A stretch of 64,000 bases of DNA from Minwuiaceae bacterium (GTDB lineage Bacteria > Pseudomonadota > Alphaproteobacteria > Minwuiales > Minwuiaceae), in contig JANQEE010000020.1 of assembly GCA_028278525.1 (NCBI GenBank), positions 1 through 64,000 of the forward strand, written 5' to 3'. Position 1 is the stretch's first letter, and the number at the start of each line of letters is the position of its first letter. Positions 34,782 through 45,714 of this stretch are shown in pieces. The notes under the pieces were generated by a model. The model searched no databases, was not told the DNA's origin, and was given only the letters and a program-made list of their open reading frames with translations. A program made the position numbers and the translations under genes.

Positions 34782-36412
34782 GGCTTACTTACTCCGGCGT
34801 CTCGTTTCAACTCGCTTAAGGCCTCCGGCGTGTCCACGTCGACGAAAATCGCATCGTCGTCGATCGCCACTTCATAGACCGCTTCGCCGTACTCGCCAAT
34901 CAGGTGCTTGGCGCCGACATCGCCGGCGACGCCGCGCATCTCGTCGAAGAACCGTTCCGCGAACAGCACCGGGTTGCCGCGCTTGCCGTCCTTGATCGGC
35001 ACGCAGATGGCGCGGCCCTCGACCGGATTGAAGGCCGCGATCAGCTTGTCGATATGCGCCGGCTTGATGCGCGGCATATCGCCAAGCGTCACCAGCGCGC
35101 CGTCGGTGGCCGCGGGCAGGGCGTCCAGCCCGGCGCGGAGCGACGTGCTGAGCCCGGTCGCGAAGTCGGGATTGTGCACGAATGTCACGTCGCGCTCTTT
35201 AAGCGCCGTCTCCACAGCCTCGCGCTCATGCCCGGTGACCACTACCACCGGTCGCGCCTGGCTTGCCGTTACCGCGTCGACCACGCGGGCTAGCATCGCG
35301 GTGCCGTCGATCTCGGCGAGCAGCTTGTTGGCCTTGCCCATGCGCCGAGACTGCCCGGCGGCCAGCACCACGGCGCCGATGTTCGGGACCCGCGGTGACA
35401 CCGGCGCCTCCTTGCCGTCGCGCGGCTGAGGCCGGCTGACGATCTCTTTCAACAGCCCGCCGCCGCCCATCAGCATGATGTCCTCCGGCCCGACCGCAAC
35501 CCCGGCCAGCAGACGCCGCAACACCCAGTCGAACCCGTTCAGTTTCGGCGACCGCGCGCAACCCGGCGTGCCGATAACCGGCGAACCGTCCAGCCGCCCG
35601 AGAAGCAGCAGGTTGCCCGGATCGACCGGCATGCCGAAATGCTCGACCGTGCCGCCCGCCGCCTCGATCCCAGCCGGGATCACGTCGCGCCGGTCGGTAA
35701 TCGCCGACGCGCCGAAGATCAGGATCGGCTTGCTGCCCTTACCGCGCAGCTCGGTCACCGCCTCGGCCACTGCGTCCTCATGATGGTCGCACCGGATCTC
35801 GGCGGCCAAGTGGCTGCCCAGTGCGTCGAGCCGCGTCTTCACCGTGGCCACGGTCTTGTCGATCACACTTTCCTTGGTCTCCGGCAGGCGCGTCAGGATC
35901 AGCCCCACATCGTGCGCGGCGAACGGCGCGACCCGAACAACCGGTTCCGCACCGGCCACAGCAACGCTTTGTTCCACCACCGCGCGTGGCGCCGCGAACG
36001 GGATCACCTTAACCGTCGCCAACATCTGCCCTGGCTCCACGGCTTCGAAATCCGGCACGGTGGCGATAGTCATGGATTCGTCGATCAGGTTGATGCGGTC
36101 GATCCGCGCACGGTCGATCACGGCCAGCCCGGCGACGTCCGCGTACAGATTGCAGCGGCCGGTAAAGGCGGCGTTGGTCCGCGCACCCGGTCCCCGGCAG
36201 GCGTCGGCCACGGTCTGTGCAGCGACATCCTCGGCCACGTCGTCCGCCTCCAGCCGCGCCGCCATCACGTCCGTCTGGCCGTCGGCGGTCAAAAGGGCAA
36301 CATCCGCCGCGCTTAAGGCATGGCCCTTTTTGAAGCGCCGTCCCGGCACCGCGACGCTGTGCGCCAGGATCGCGCCGACGGCATCGGCGACCGGAATACG
36401 GCCGAACTTCAC
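34778..36412 (-). CDS. Molybdopterin-binding / MocA-like cytidylyltransferase fusion
   Basis: A 544-residue two-domain protein. Residues about 1-335 form a MoeA/MogA-like molybdopterin-binding region (ILIFGASAITDRRDVIPAGI, LMGGGGLLKEI). Residues about 340-544 are a MobA/MocA nucleotidyltransferase with LAAGQSRRMGKANKL and GDMPRIKPAHI. CO-dehydrogenase-type enzymes carry the cytosine dinucleotide form of molybdopterin, so CTP transfer is the probable reaction. It overlaps the xdhC-type gene by 4 bases. The fusion matches a form known in alphaproteobacteria. Confidence 0.87.
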   Translation of the reverse strand: MKFGRIPVADAVGAILAHSVAVPGRRFKKGHALSAADVALLTADGQTDVMAARLEADDVAEDVAAQTVADACRGPGARTNAAFTGRCNLYADVAGLAVIDRARIDRINLIDESMTIATVPDFEAVEPGQMLATVKVIPFAAPRAVVEQSVAVAGAEPVVRVAPFAAHDVGLILTRLPETKESVIDKTVATVKTRLDALGSHLAAEIRCDHHEDAVAEAVTELRGKGSKPILIFGASAITDRRDVIPAGIEAAGGTVEHFGMPVDPGNLLLLGRLDGSPVIGTPGCARSPKLNGFDWVLRRLLAGVAVGPEDIMLMGGGGLLKEIVSRPQPRDGKEAPVSPRVPNIGAVVLAAGQSRRMGKANKLLAEIDGTAMLARVVDAVTASQARPVVVVTGHEREAVETALKERDVTFVHNPDFATGLSTSLRAGLDALPAATDGALVTLGDMPRIKPAHIDKLIAAFNPVEGRAICVPIKDGKRGNPVLFAERFFDEMRGVAGDVGAKHLIGEYGEAVYEVAIDDDAIFVDVDTPEALSELKRDAGVSKP

Positions 36413-37095
36413 GCGGCCTCCTGCCTGAGGTCCTGAGTGATCTGGCCCATGATCGAAACGGCGATCTCCGCCGGCGACTTAGCGCCGATTGACAACCCGA
36501 TCGGGCCATGTATGCGCGCCATATCCTGTTCGGTAAAACCCAGCCTTTCCAGCCGCTGCAGGCGCTTCGCATGGGTCCGCGTGCTGCCAAGGGAGCCAAT
36601 ATAGAAGGCATCGGACTTCAACGCGGCGGCAAGCGCCGGGTCGTCCAGCTTCGGGTCGTGCGTCAGCGTCACCACGGCCGTCCGTCGGTCGGGTTGAAGC
36701 TGTTCCATCGCATCGTCCGGCCATTCGTCGACCAGGTCGACGCCGGGAAAGCGCTCCGCCGTCGCCCAGGCACCGCGCGGATCGACGACCACGACCTGGT
36801 ATCCCGCCAGTTTCGCCATCGGCGCCAGGGCCTGCGAGATATGCACCGCGCCGACTACGATCATGCGAAGCGGCGGGTTGAAGACGTTCAGAAAGACCGG
36901 TCCGTCTACCGTTTCGATGGTGGCCGGCTTGTCACTCGCGAACACCGCTCGTGCCCCGGTCTCGACCTCGGATTGTCCTTCCGCATCAGTCTGGTAGAGC
37001 AGTTTTTGATCGCCGGATGTCAGGTTCGTCGCCAACACGACGGGCCGCTTTGCAGCGCGGTCTTCGTTCAGTTGTTTAAGGACGTCGGGTTTCAT
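36409..37095 (-). CDS. XdhC/CoxI Rossmann-domain protein
   Basis: A 228-residue protein corresponding to the C-terminal half of XdhC. The Rossmann motif is VVGAVHISQALAPMAKLAG. VVTLTHDPKLDDPALAAALKS, YIGSLGSTRTH and IHGPIGLSIGAKSPAEIAVSIM are characteristic. XdhC factors bind and sulfurate molybdenum cofactor before insertion into xanthine dehydrogenase-type enzymes. The N-terminal half is a separate gene 6 bases upstream. Confidence 0.9.
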   Translation of the reverse strand: MKPDVLKQLNEDRAAKRPVVLATNLTSGDQKLLYQTDAEGQSEVETGARAVFASDKPATIETVDGPVFLNVFNPPLRMIVVGAVHISQALAPMAKLAGYQVVVVDPRGAWATAERFPGVDLVDEWPDDAMEQLQPDRRTAVVTLTHDPKLDDPALAAALKSDAFYIGSLGSTRTHAKRLQRLERLGFTEQDMARIHGPIGLSIGAKSPAEIAVSIMGQITQDLRQEAA

Positions 37096-37101
37096 ACCGG
37101 C

Positions 37102-37440
37102 TTAATCCACCCGCTCGACGAACACCTTGACCTTGCCACCGCAGGCGAGGCCGACTTCCCAGGCTTCGTCGTTGCTGACGCCGTATTCCAACAGCCGCGG
37201 CTTGCCGTCGCGCATCGCTTCCAGCGCTTCCTGCACCACCGCGCCCTCGATACAGCCCCCGCTCACCGAACCGATGAACTTGCCAGACCCGTTGACCGCC
37301 AACTGGCTACCCACCGGTCGCGGCGCGGACCCCCAGGTGGTGACGACGGTGGCAAGCGCCACGTCCTGGCCATTCTCTCGCCATTCGGCAGCGGTTTTCA
37401 GGATATCCATATCCCCACTGGCAACCTGTTCGGTGGTCAT
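37102..37440 (-). CDS. XdhC/CoxI N-terminal-domain protein
   Basis: A 112-residue protein equal to the XdhC N-terminal domain. ATVVTTWGSAPRPVGSQLAV and GSVSGGCIEGAV with GLACGGKVKVF hold the conserved cysteines thought to take part in cofactor binding. XdhC is thus split over two adjacent genes. It overlaps the coxE gene by 4 bases. Confidence 0.9.
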   Translation of the reverse strand: MTTEQVASGDMDILKTAAEWRENGQDVALATVVTTWGSAPRPVGSQLAVNGSGKFIGSVSGGCIEGAVVQEALEAMRDGKPRLLEYGVSNDEAWEVGLACGGKVKVFVERVD

Positions 37441-38651
37441 GCTGCGGTCTCCTTGAACATGCTGCGCGGCTCCTCCGCGCGCGGGGCAGGCCGACCCAGG
37501 GCTTCGGCCAATTCCGTCAGACTATCCAGGTTATGGACCGGGCGGAATTCGTCAACATGCGGGAGGATGGCCCGTATCCCCATAGATTTGGGTTCGAACC
37601 CTTCGAAACGCAACAGCGGGTTGAGCCAGATCAGCCGCCGGCAGGACTTATGCAGCCGTTCCATCTCGGCTTCCAGCCCCGCGCCCGCGTCCCGGTCGAG
37701 CCCATCGGTGATCAGCAGCAGCACCGCGCCCTGGCCCAGCACCCGGCGCGACCATTCGTTGTTGAACTGATGCAATGTCGCGCCGATCCGCGTGCCGCCG
37801 GACCAGTCCTCGACCGCCTGGCCGATCTTGTCCAAGGCAATGTCGACATCCTTGTTGCGCAGATGGCGTGTGACGTTGGTCAGCCTGGTGCCGAACAGGA
37901 AGGTGTGCACCCGGTCGCGGTCGTTGGTCACCGCATGCAGGAAATGCAGCAGCATGCGCGAATAGCGGCTCATCGACCCGGAGATGTCGCATAGTACGAC
38001 CAACGGCGGATGACGCCGCTGCCGCGACCGATGCTGCAACGGGATTACGTCGCCGCCGGACCGCAGGCTGGCCCGCATGGTGCGCCGCATGTCGACCCGG
38101 CGGCCGGCCGGGTTCGGCACGAAGCGCCGCGTCTTCACCTCGACGATCGGCAAACGCAGGTTAGCGATCAGCCGCTTGGCCTTGGCCACTTCGTCCGCCG
38201 ACATCGCCTCGAAATCCTTGCTCTGCAGCAGTTCACGGTCAGAGAACGTAAGGGTCGCCTCGATCTCGACTTCTTCCTTCTCCGGCTCTTTGCCGTCCTC
38301 GCCCTGGCCCGGCAGGATGGCATCGGCGACCCTTTGCAGCGTCTTCGGCCCCTCGGGAGACGTCTCCGGCACGCTCATCTGCGGCAGCATCATGGACATC
38401 ATCTTTTCCAGGATCTCCGGGTTGCGCCAGAAGATGTGGAATGCCTGATCGAACAGTTCGCGCTGGTCGCGCCGGTTGACGAAGACCGAATGCAGAGTCC
38501 AGTAGAAGTCGTCACGCCGCTTCAGGCCAGCCGTCTCGACGGCGCGGATCGCATCCAGCACCTTGCCCGGGCCGATGGGCAGCCCGGCGGCGCGCAGCGT
38601 GCGCGCGAAGTACAGGATATTCTGGGCAAACCTGCCGCGCCGTTCCGTCAT
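37437..38651 (-). CDS. coxE: CoxE-type von Willebrand factor A protein
   Basis: A 404-residue VWA protein. The metal-ion-dependent adhesion site is DISGSMS in VVLCDISGSMSRYSRM, and the second loop is WSGGTRIG. The N-terminal half is helical with DxxxR repeats. CoxE works with the MoxR-type CoxD ATPase in inserting the [CuSMoO2] cluster into CO dehydrogenase in the characterised system. It overlaps its neighbours by 4 bases on both sides. Confidence 0.9.
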   Translation of the reverse strand: MTERRGRFAQNILYFARTLRAAGLPIGPGKVLDAIRAVETAGLKRRDDFYWTLHSVFVNRRDQRELFDQAFHIFWRNPEILEKMMSMMLPQMSVPETSPEGPKTLQRVADAILPGQGEDGKEPEKEEVEIEATLTFSDRELLQSKDFEAMSADEVAKAKRLIANLRLPIVEVKTRRFVPNPAGRRVDMRRTMRASLRSGGDVIPLQHRSRQRRHPPLVVLCDISGSMSRYSRMLLHFLHAVTNDRDRVHTFLFGTRLTNVTRHLRNKDVDIALDKIGQAVEDWSGGTRIGATLHQFNNEWSRRVLGQGAVLLLITDGLDRDAGAGLEAEMERLHKSCRRLIWLNPLLRFEGFEPKSMGIRAILPHVDEFRPVHNLDSLTELAEALGRPAPRAEEPRSMFKETAA

Positions 38652-39358
38652 CCCGGTACCTCTGCCGTGTCGAGGATTTCGACCACAACCTTAAGGTCGC
38701 CATAGTCCGGCAGCACCTGGGTCGCACCGACCCCTCTAAGCTCTGCGGCCTTGTCGCCTTCCGCGATGCCGATGAAAGGCAAGGCCAAGTTGCGCGCCGT
38801 CACAACATCCCAGACGCCGTCTCCGATGGATACGACACGGTCGAATGAAGCGACGCCGTGCTCGTCGGCGGCCCGGGAGATGGCCGCGCCGACAATCTCT
38901 TCGCGCGAGGCGAACTCGTGGCCGAACGCGCCCGGCAGATGCCGGTGCACGATCCCGGCGACCTCCAACTTGAACCTGGCCGAGATGCCCCAACCGCCGG
39001 TCGCAAGCGCCACTGCCCAGCCAGCTTCCTCCAACAGATGCGCCAGGACCGCGGCGGCGCCCGGAACCGGCGCGAACGCCGCGGCGTCCGCCGCATGGGC
39101 GGCACGCAGACGCGCGACAAAGTCCTGTTGAATGGCCTCTATCTCCCGCTCCCTCGGCGGCCGTCCGGAAATCCGCTGAAAGATCTCCGCGTTGATGCAG
39201 CGGTCCGTCATGTGGGTGAAATCGCCCCAATGCCGGTCCACCGCCGCCGTGCCCAAACTGGCCGCATGCACCGCCCGGAAATTCACGTTGTCGACATGGT
39301 TGGTCCGGGTCAGCGTGCCATCGATATCGAACACCGCAAGACGGACGGGCGCCGACAT
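38648..39358 (-). CDS. HAD-superfamily hydrolase within the cox cluster
   Basis: A 236-residue haloacid-dehalogenase-fold phosphatase. The nucleophile motif is FDIDGTLT, motif II ALATGG, and motif IV SIGDGVWDVVTA. It belongs to the beta-phosphoglucomutase-like branch. It is tightly packed between coxD and coxE, with a 4-base overlap to the latter. Such a gene is not a known cox maturation factor, so its substrate is open. Confidence 0.88.
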   Translation of the reverse strand: MSAPVRLAVFDIDGTLTRTNHVDNVNFRAVHAASLGTAAVDRHWGDFTHMTDRCINAEIFQRISGRPPREREIEAIQQDFVARLRAAHAADAAAFAPVPGAAAVLAHLLEEAGWAVALATGGWGISARFKLEVAGIVHRHLPGAFGHEFASREEIVGAAISRAADEHGVASFDRVVSIGDGVWDVVTARNLALPFIGIAEGDKAAELRGVGATQVLPDYGDLKVVVEILDTAEVPG

Positions 39359-39361
39359 GGC

Positions 39362-40288
39362 TCAGCCCGCCGCCGCGGCCAGCTCCGCCTTCACCTGATC
39401 AATAATGCGCGCCGCTTCGCTGCCCTGCATCTGCGCGATGTCGTCCTGGTATTTCAACAGCACGCCGAGCGTGTTGTTGACCGTCTCCGGATCCAGGGTG
39501 ATCGCGTCCAACTGCGTCAGCGCCTTAGTCCAGTCGATGGTCTCGGCGACGCCGGGCAGCTTGAACAGGTCCACATTACGCAGTTCCTGCACGAAGCCGA
39601 CGATCTCCTGGCTGAGACGCTTGTCCGCCTCCGGCGCCTTGCGGGCCAGGATCTCCAACTCGCGCGCCGCGTCCGGATAGTCGACCCAGTGGTAGAGGCA
39701 GCGGCGTTTCAGCGCATCGTGGATCTCGCGGGTCCGGTTGGACGTGATCACCACGACCGGCGGCTCGGCTGCCTTGACCGTACCGATTTCCGGGATCGTG
39801 ATCTGGAAGTCCGACAAGACCTCCAGCAGATAGGCCTCGAACGCCTCGTCGGTCCGGTCCAGTTCGTCGATCAGCAGGACTGGCGCGCCGTGACCGTCGG
39901 ATTCCAGAGCCTGCATCAATGGCCGTTTGATCAGGAACTTTTCGGTGAAGATGTCCTGGCCCAGCCGGTCGCGGTCGGCCTGGCCCGCGGCCTCTGCCAT
40001 GCGGATCTCGATCATCTGGCGGGAATAGTTCCACTCGTACACGGCGGAAGCGACGTCCAGGCCCTCATAGCACTGCAGGCGCACCAGCGGTCGGTCCAGC
40101 GTATCGGCCAGCACCTTGGCGATTTCGGTCTTGCCGACGCCGGCCTCGCCCTCCAGGAACAGCGGCCGGCCCATGCCGAGCGACAGGTAGACCACGGTCG
40201 CCAGGCTGCGGTCGGCGACATAGTCGGCCTGACCCAGCAGGTCGGCTGTCTCGTCGATAGAGGCGGGCAGGGGTTTGGTTTGGCTCAT
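39362..40288 (-). CDS. coxD: CoxD-type MoxR AAA+ ATPase
   Basis: A 308-residue AAA+ ATPase. Walker A is EGEAGVGKTE, Walker B PVLLIDELDR, and the sensor region ITSNRTREIHDALKRRCLYHW. CoxD of Oligotropha is needed for the sulfuration step of the Cu/Mo cluster. It follows coxM with a hairpin in the 92-base gap. Confidence 0.92.
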   Translation of the reverse strand: MSQTKPLPASIDETADLLGQADYVADRSLATVVYLSLGMGRPLFLEGEAGVGKTEIAKVLADTLDRPLVRLQCYEGLDVASAVYEWNYSRQMIEIRMAEAAGQADRDRLGQDIFTEKFLIKRPLMQALESDGHGAPVLLIDELDRTDEAFEAYLLEVLSDFQITIPEIGTVKAAEPPVVVITSNRTREIHDALKRRCLYHWVDYPDAARELEILARKAPEADKRLSQEIVGFVQELRNVDLFKLPGVAETIDWTKALTQLDAITLDPETVNNTLGVLLKYQDDIAQMQGSEAARIIDQVKAELAAAAG

Positions 40289-40320
40289 GGACCTTATTTA
40301 TACATCTTTTTCAACAAACA

Positions 40321-40350
40321 ACCGGGGGGAGGCTTTGGCCTCCCCCCGGT
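40321..40350 (-). terminator. Hairpin between coxM and coxD
   Basis: Perfect 13-bp stem ACCGGGGGGAGGC / GCCTCCCCCCGGT with the loop TTTG. In the minus-strand direction it is followed by a T-rich tract (TTGTTTGTTG). It probably acts as a partial terminator or processing stem, lowering coxD-downstream expression relative to coxSLM. Confidence 0.65.
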
Positions 40351-40380
40351 GTCAGGTCGCCCTCGGTTGGGACGGGCTGT

Positions 40381-41172
40381 TCAGCCGCCGGCCTCCGCCA
40401 CCGCGCGGCGCGCCATCACGCCGACCAAGTGGGCGCGGTACGCCGCGGACCCATGGATATCGGCGTTCAAGCCGTCCGCCGACACCGAGATTCCCTCGAT
40501 CGCCGAAGCCCAGAAGTTACCGCCGAGCGCGCTTTCCATCTCGGCGACCCGGAACACGCTTGGGCCCGCGCCGGTCACGGCGACACGAACGCCGCCGCCG
40601 GTCTGCGCCACGAACACGCCGACCATGGCGTAACGGGACGCCGGGTTCGGGAACTTCATGTAGCCTGCCTTCTCCGGCACCGGGAACACCACCTTGGTGA
40701 CGATCTCGTCCTCGGCCAACGCGGTCTCGAACATACCGGTGAAGAAATTATCGGCCGCGATCTCGCGTTTGTTGGTGTGCACCGTGGCGCCCAACCCGAC
40801 CACCGCGGCCGGATAGTCCGCCGCCGGATCGTTGTTGGCGATCGACCCACCGATGGTACCCATATTGCGTACCTGCGGGTCCCCGATCCCCTCGGCCAGC
40901 TTGGCCAAGGCAGGAATGGCGCCCTTCACGTCGGCGGAGTCCGCGACCGCGGCATGCCGGGTCGTGGCGCCGATGCTGACGGAACCGCCGCCGGCGCTGA
41001 TCCCGCTCAACTCGGCGATGCCGCCGATGTCGATCACGGCACTCGGCATGGCAAGCCTTTGCTTCAGGGTCGGGATCAGGGTCTGACCGCCGGCCATCAG
41101 CGTCGCCTCGCCGGAGAGCATGGACGCCGCCTCGCTCAGGCTCGACGGGCGTTGATAGTCGAATTCATACAT
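40381..41172 (-). CDS. coxM: CoxM-type FAD subunit
   Basis: A 263-residue medium subunit of the molybdenum hydroxylase. FAD-binding motifs are LMAGGQTLIP and MGTIGGSIANNDPAADY. The C-terminal CO_deh_flav_C part ends YRAHLVGVMARRAV. The start ATG 41172 has GGGAGAG upstream; a frame extension to 41268 is not needed. It lies 13 bases after coxL in the usual S-L-M order. Confidence 0.92.
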   Translation of the reverse strand: MYEFDYQRPSSLSEAASMLSGEATLMAGGQTLIPTLKQRLAMPSAVIDIGGIAELSGISAGGGSVSIGATTRHAAVADSADVKGAIPALAKLAEGIGDPQVRNMGTIGGSIANNDPAADYPAAVVGLGATVHTNKREIAADNFFTGMFETALAEDEIVTKVVFPVPEKAGYMKFPNPASRYAMVGVFVAQTGGGVRVAVTGAGPSVFRVAEMESALGGNFWASAIEGISVSADGLNADIHGSAAYRAHLVGVMARRAVAEAGG

Positions 41173-41185
41173 CTTTCGCTCTCCC

Positions 41186-43549
<2,364 letters not shown>

Positions 43550-43553
43550 CGCC

Positions 43554-44021
43554 TCAGCCTCCCATCTTGCCGGACGCGTCCAGCACGGCTTTGACAATGT
43601 TGTGATAGCCGGTGCAGCGGCAGATGTTGCCCTCAAGTTCCTCGCGCACCGTCTGCTCGTCCGGGTTCGGATGCCGGTTCACCAGGTCGATCGCGCTCAT
43701 GATCATGCCAGGCGTGCAGAATCCGCATTGCAGGCCGTGGTTTTCCTTGAAAGCCTCCTGCATCGGATGCAGTTCGCCGTTCTGGGCCAGGCCTTCGATC
43801 GTCGTCACCTCGGATCCCGCGGCCTGCATCGCAAGCATCGTGCAGGATTTGACGCTGCGCCCGTCGACATGCACCACACAGGCGCCGCACTGGCTTGTGT
43901 CGCAACCCACATGGGTTCCGGTCAGGTTCAGATGCTCCCTTAAGTATTGGACGAGCAGTGTGCGCGGCTCTACGTCGGCCGACGCGTCCTGGCCGTTCAC
44001 CTTCATGGAAACTGTAGGCAT
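43554..44021 (-). CDS. coxS: CoxS-type iron-sulfur subunit
   Basis: A 155-residue small subunit with two [2Fe-2S] clusters. The plant-ferredoxin-like cluster uses [17 protein letters not shown] plus a later Cys (KSCTM). The second cluster uses CGFCTPGM and CRCTGYHNI. The ATG at 44021 follows GAGGAGGAA. A 235-base gap separates it from coxG, a likely promoter position. Confidence 0.94.
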   Translation of the reverse strand: MPTVSMKVNGQDASADVEPRTLLVQYLREHLNLTGTHVGCDTSQCGACVVHVDGRSVKSCTMLAMQAAGSEVTTIEGLAQNGELHPMQEAFKENHGLQCGFCTPGMIMSAIDLVNRHPNPDEQTVREELEGNICRCTGYHNIVKAVLDASGKMGG

Positions 44022-44256
44022 AGGGAGTTCCTCCTCTGTTGACGCCGGGTCGGCCCCGGACCATGTGCGGTGGCCTTGTCGTTGTGCCCCCGGTTGTTTG
44101 CCCCGGAGGTTTTGGAAGTCGAGCCGCATGCTTAGGGAACGGCAAGTTTCCTTGCCTGGAAGTTTCCGCTGCCCGTTGCGGAAGGTCAAGGTGCGAAGTA
44201 CGGGCGCCCGGTTTTTTTGGTCGGCGGCCCGCAGCTTCCGCAGCCGCCCGAAGCCA

Positions 44257-44883
44257 CTATGAACGGCTGAAATAGATCAGGACAAGCACGACGACAAGGA
44301 TCAGGCCACCGACCCAGACCCATGGGTTGGCGCCGCGCGCCTGACGCACTTCCTCCACCGCCCGGTCAGCCGCTTCGAGTGCCGCGGCGGTCACGTCTTC
44401 CGGCGCGGCCTCGACCGCCGCTTCGCCCGCGGTGGGCGCCGTGCCGGCCGCGACGATCTCGTTGAACGTCGTGAAGAAGTCGTCGGCCATTTTTTTGGCG
44501 ACACCGTCGATCAGGCGCGAGCCAATCTGCGCCAGCTTGCCGCCGACCGATGCGGTCACCGCGTAGGAAAGAACGGTGTCGCCACCGTCTTCGGTCAGCG
44601 TCACCTTGGCTTCGCCCTTGCCGAAGCCGGCGGCGCCACCCTTGCCCTCGCCGGAAATCGTATAGCCGTTCGGCGGATCGATATCCGACAGCGCGACGTT
44701 GCCTTTGAACTTCGCCTTCACCGGCCCGACCTTGGCGGTCACGGTCGCCGTGAATTCGGTATCCGATACCTTGTCCACCGTTTCCGCGCCGGGGATGCTT
44801 TGCCGCAGCACGTCCGGGTCGTTCAGCGCCTGCCAGACCGTCTCGCGCGACGCCGCGATGCGTTGTTCGCCCGTCATTTCCAT
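44257..44883 (-). CDS. coxG: CoxG-type SRPBCC protein with membrane anchor
   Basis: A 208-residue protein. Residues about 1-150 form an SRPBCC lipid- or quinone-binding domain ([34 protein letters not shown]). An Ala/Glu linker and a C-terminal membrane helix ([16 protein letters not shown]) follow. CoxG anchors CO dehydrogenase to the membrane and has been linked to menaquinone transfer in mycobacterial Mo-CODH. GGAGG before the ATG. Co-directional with coxSLM. Confidence 0.9.
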   Translation of the reverse strand: MEMTGEQRIAASRETVWQALNDPDVLRQSIPGAETVDKVSDTEFTATVTAKVGPVKAKFKGNVALSDIDPPNGYTISGEGKGGAAGFGKGEAKVTLTEDGGDTVLSYAVTASVGGKLAQIGSRLIDGVAKKMADDFFTTFNEIVAAGTAPTAGEAAVEAAPEDVTAAALEAADRAVEEVRQARGANPWVWVGGLILVVVLVLIYFSRS

Positions 44884-45025
44884 GGTGAGAGCCTCCCCCC
44901 GTAACGCCAGTGTAACGGGGGACGGTAGCGCTCCGTACGCCTGCGGGCAAGGAGCGTGGTTTACGGCGCATTAACCATCGCCTGCGACCTTAAGACCGTC
45001 CCAAGGTCGTGCAAGGTTGCCATCG

Positions 45026-45643
45026 ATGCCACCGGCAATTCGTTCCGCTCTCGACGCCGCCGCCTGGTTCGAGGCCCGCGCCGGCCGCGACCGGGTCCGC
45101 GTGCCGCCGCTCAAGCTACAGCGGCTGCTCTATTTCGCCCAGGCGTTCTTCGCGGCCCGCCACGGCGGCCGCCGGCTGATGCCGGCGATCTTCGTCGCCG
45201 GCGACCTCGGCCCGGTCGAACCCAACCTTTACCTCATCCTGGAAGGCGGCCTGCCGGACCTGATCGAACCGCCGCTTGCGCCGGAGGCCGAGGACTGCTT
45301 GGAAGACATTTGGCGCCGCTTCGGCACCAAGGATATCGAAGAGCTCGACAAGCTGGTCGAGACCGACGGCCTCTATCGCCCGGCTTTCGAGAAATCCAAG
45401 AACAGTGAGATCGGGCTGGAGGATATGGCGACCGCCTACCGCCGGCTCGGCCGCGGCCGCAAACCCGCTGCCGCCAAGCCGGCCGCAAGAAAGCGCGAAG
45501 CGGCACCGCCGGTCGGAACACCGCCGGAAGACCAGGAAGTGCGCTTTACCGCCGACGGCCGCAGCGTCACCCGCTGGGCGCCGAAACGCCGCGTCGACGG
45601 CCCGACCATCAAGCTCACGACCAAGACGCCGCGCAAAGCCTGA
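45026..45643 (+). CDS. Panacea/SocA-like (DUF4065-type) protein
   Basis: About 205 residues. The N-terminal KLQRLLYFAQAFFAARHGG and FVAGDLGPVEPNLYLIL resemble the DUF4065 (Panacea) domain, found in SocA of Caulobacter and in antitoxins. The C-terminal 65 residues are basic and Pro/Ala-rich with no domain. No toxin-like partner is adjacent: the next gene is an MFS carrier 71 bases later. So an antitoxin role is not shown. Start ATG 45026 with AAGG; a TTG at 45017 is in frame. Confidence 0.65.
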   Translation: MPPAIRSALDAAAWFEARAGRDRVRVPPLKLQRLLYFAQAFFAARHGGRRLMPAIFVAGDLGPVEPNLYLILEGGLPDLIEPPLAPEAEDCLEDIWRRFGTKDIEELDKLVETDGLYRPAFEKSKNSEIGLEDMATAYRRLGRGRKPAAAKPAARKREAAPPVGTPPEDQEVRFTADGRSVTRWAPKRRVDGPTIKLTTKTPRKA

Positions 45644-45714
45644 CGCGGGCGGCTGGACCTCTCGCCGCTATCCGGCTACAGAGGTTCCCTTCCTTCGTCG
45701 GATCCGTCCCATCA

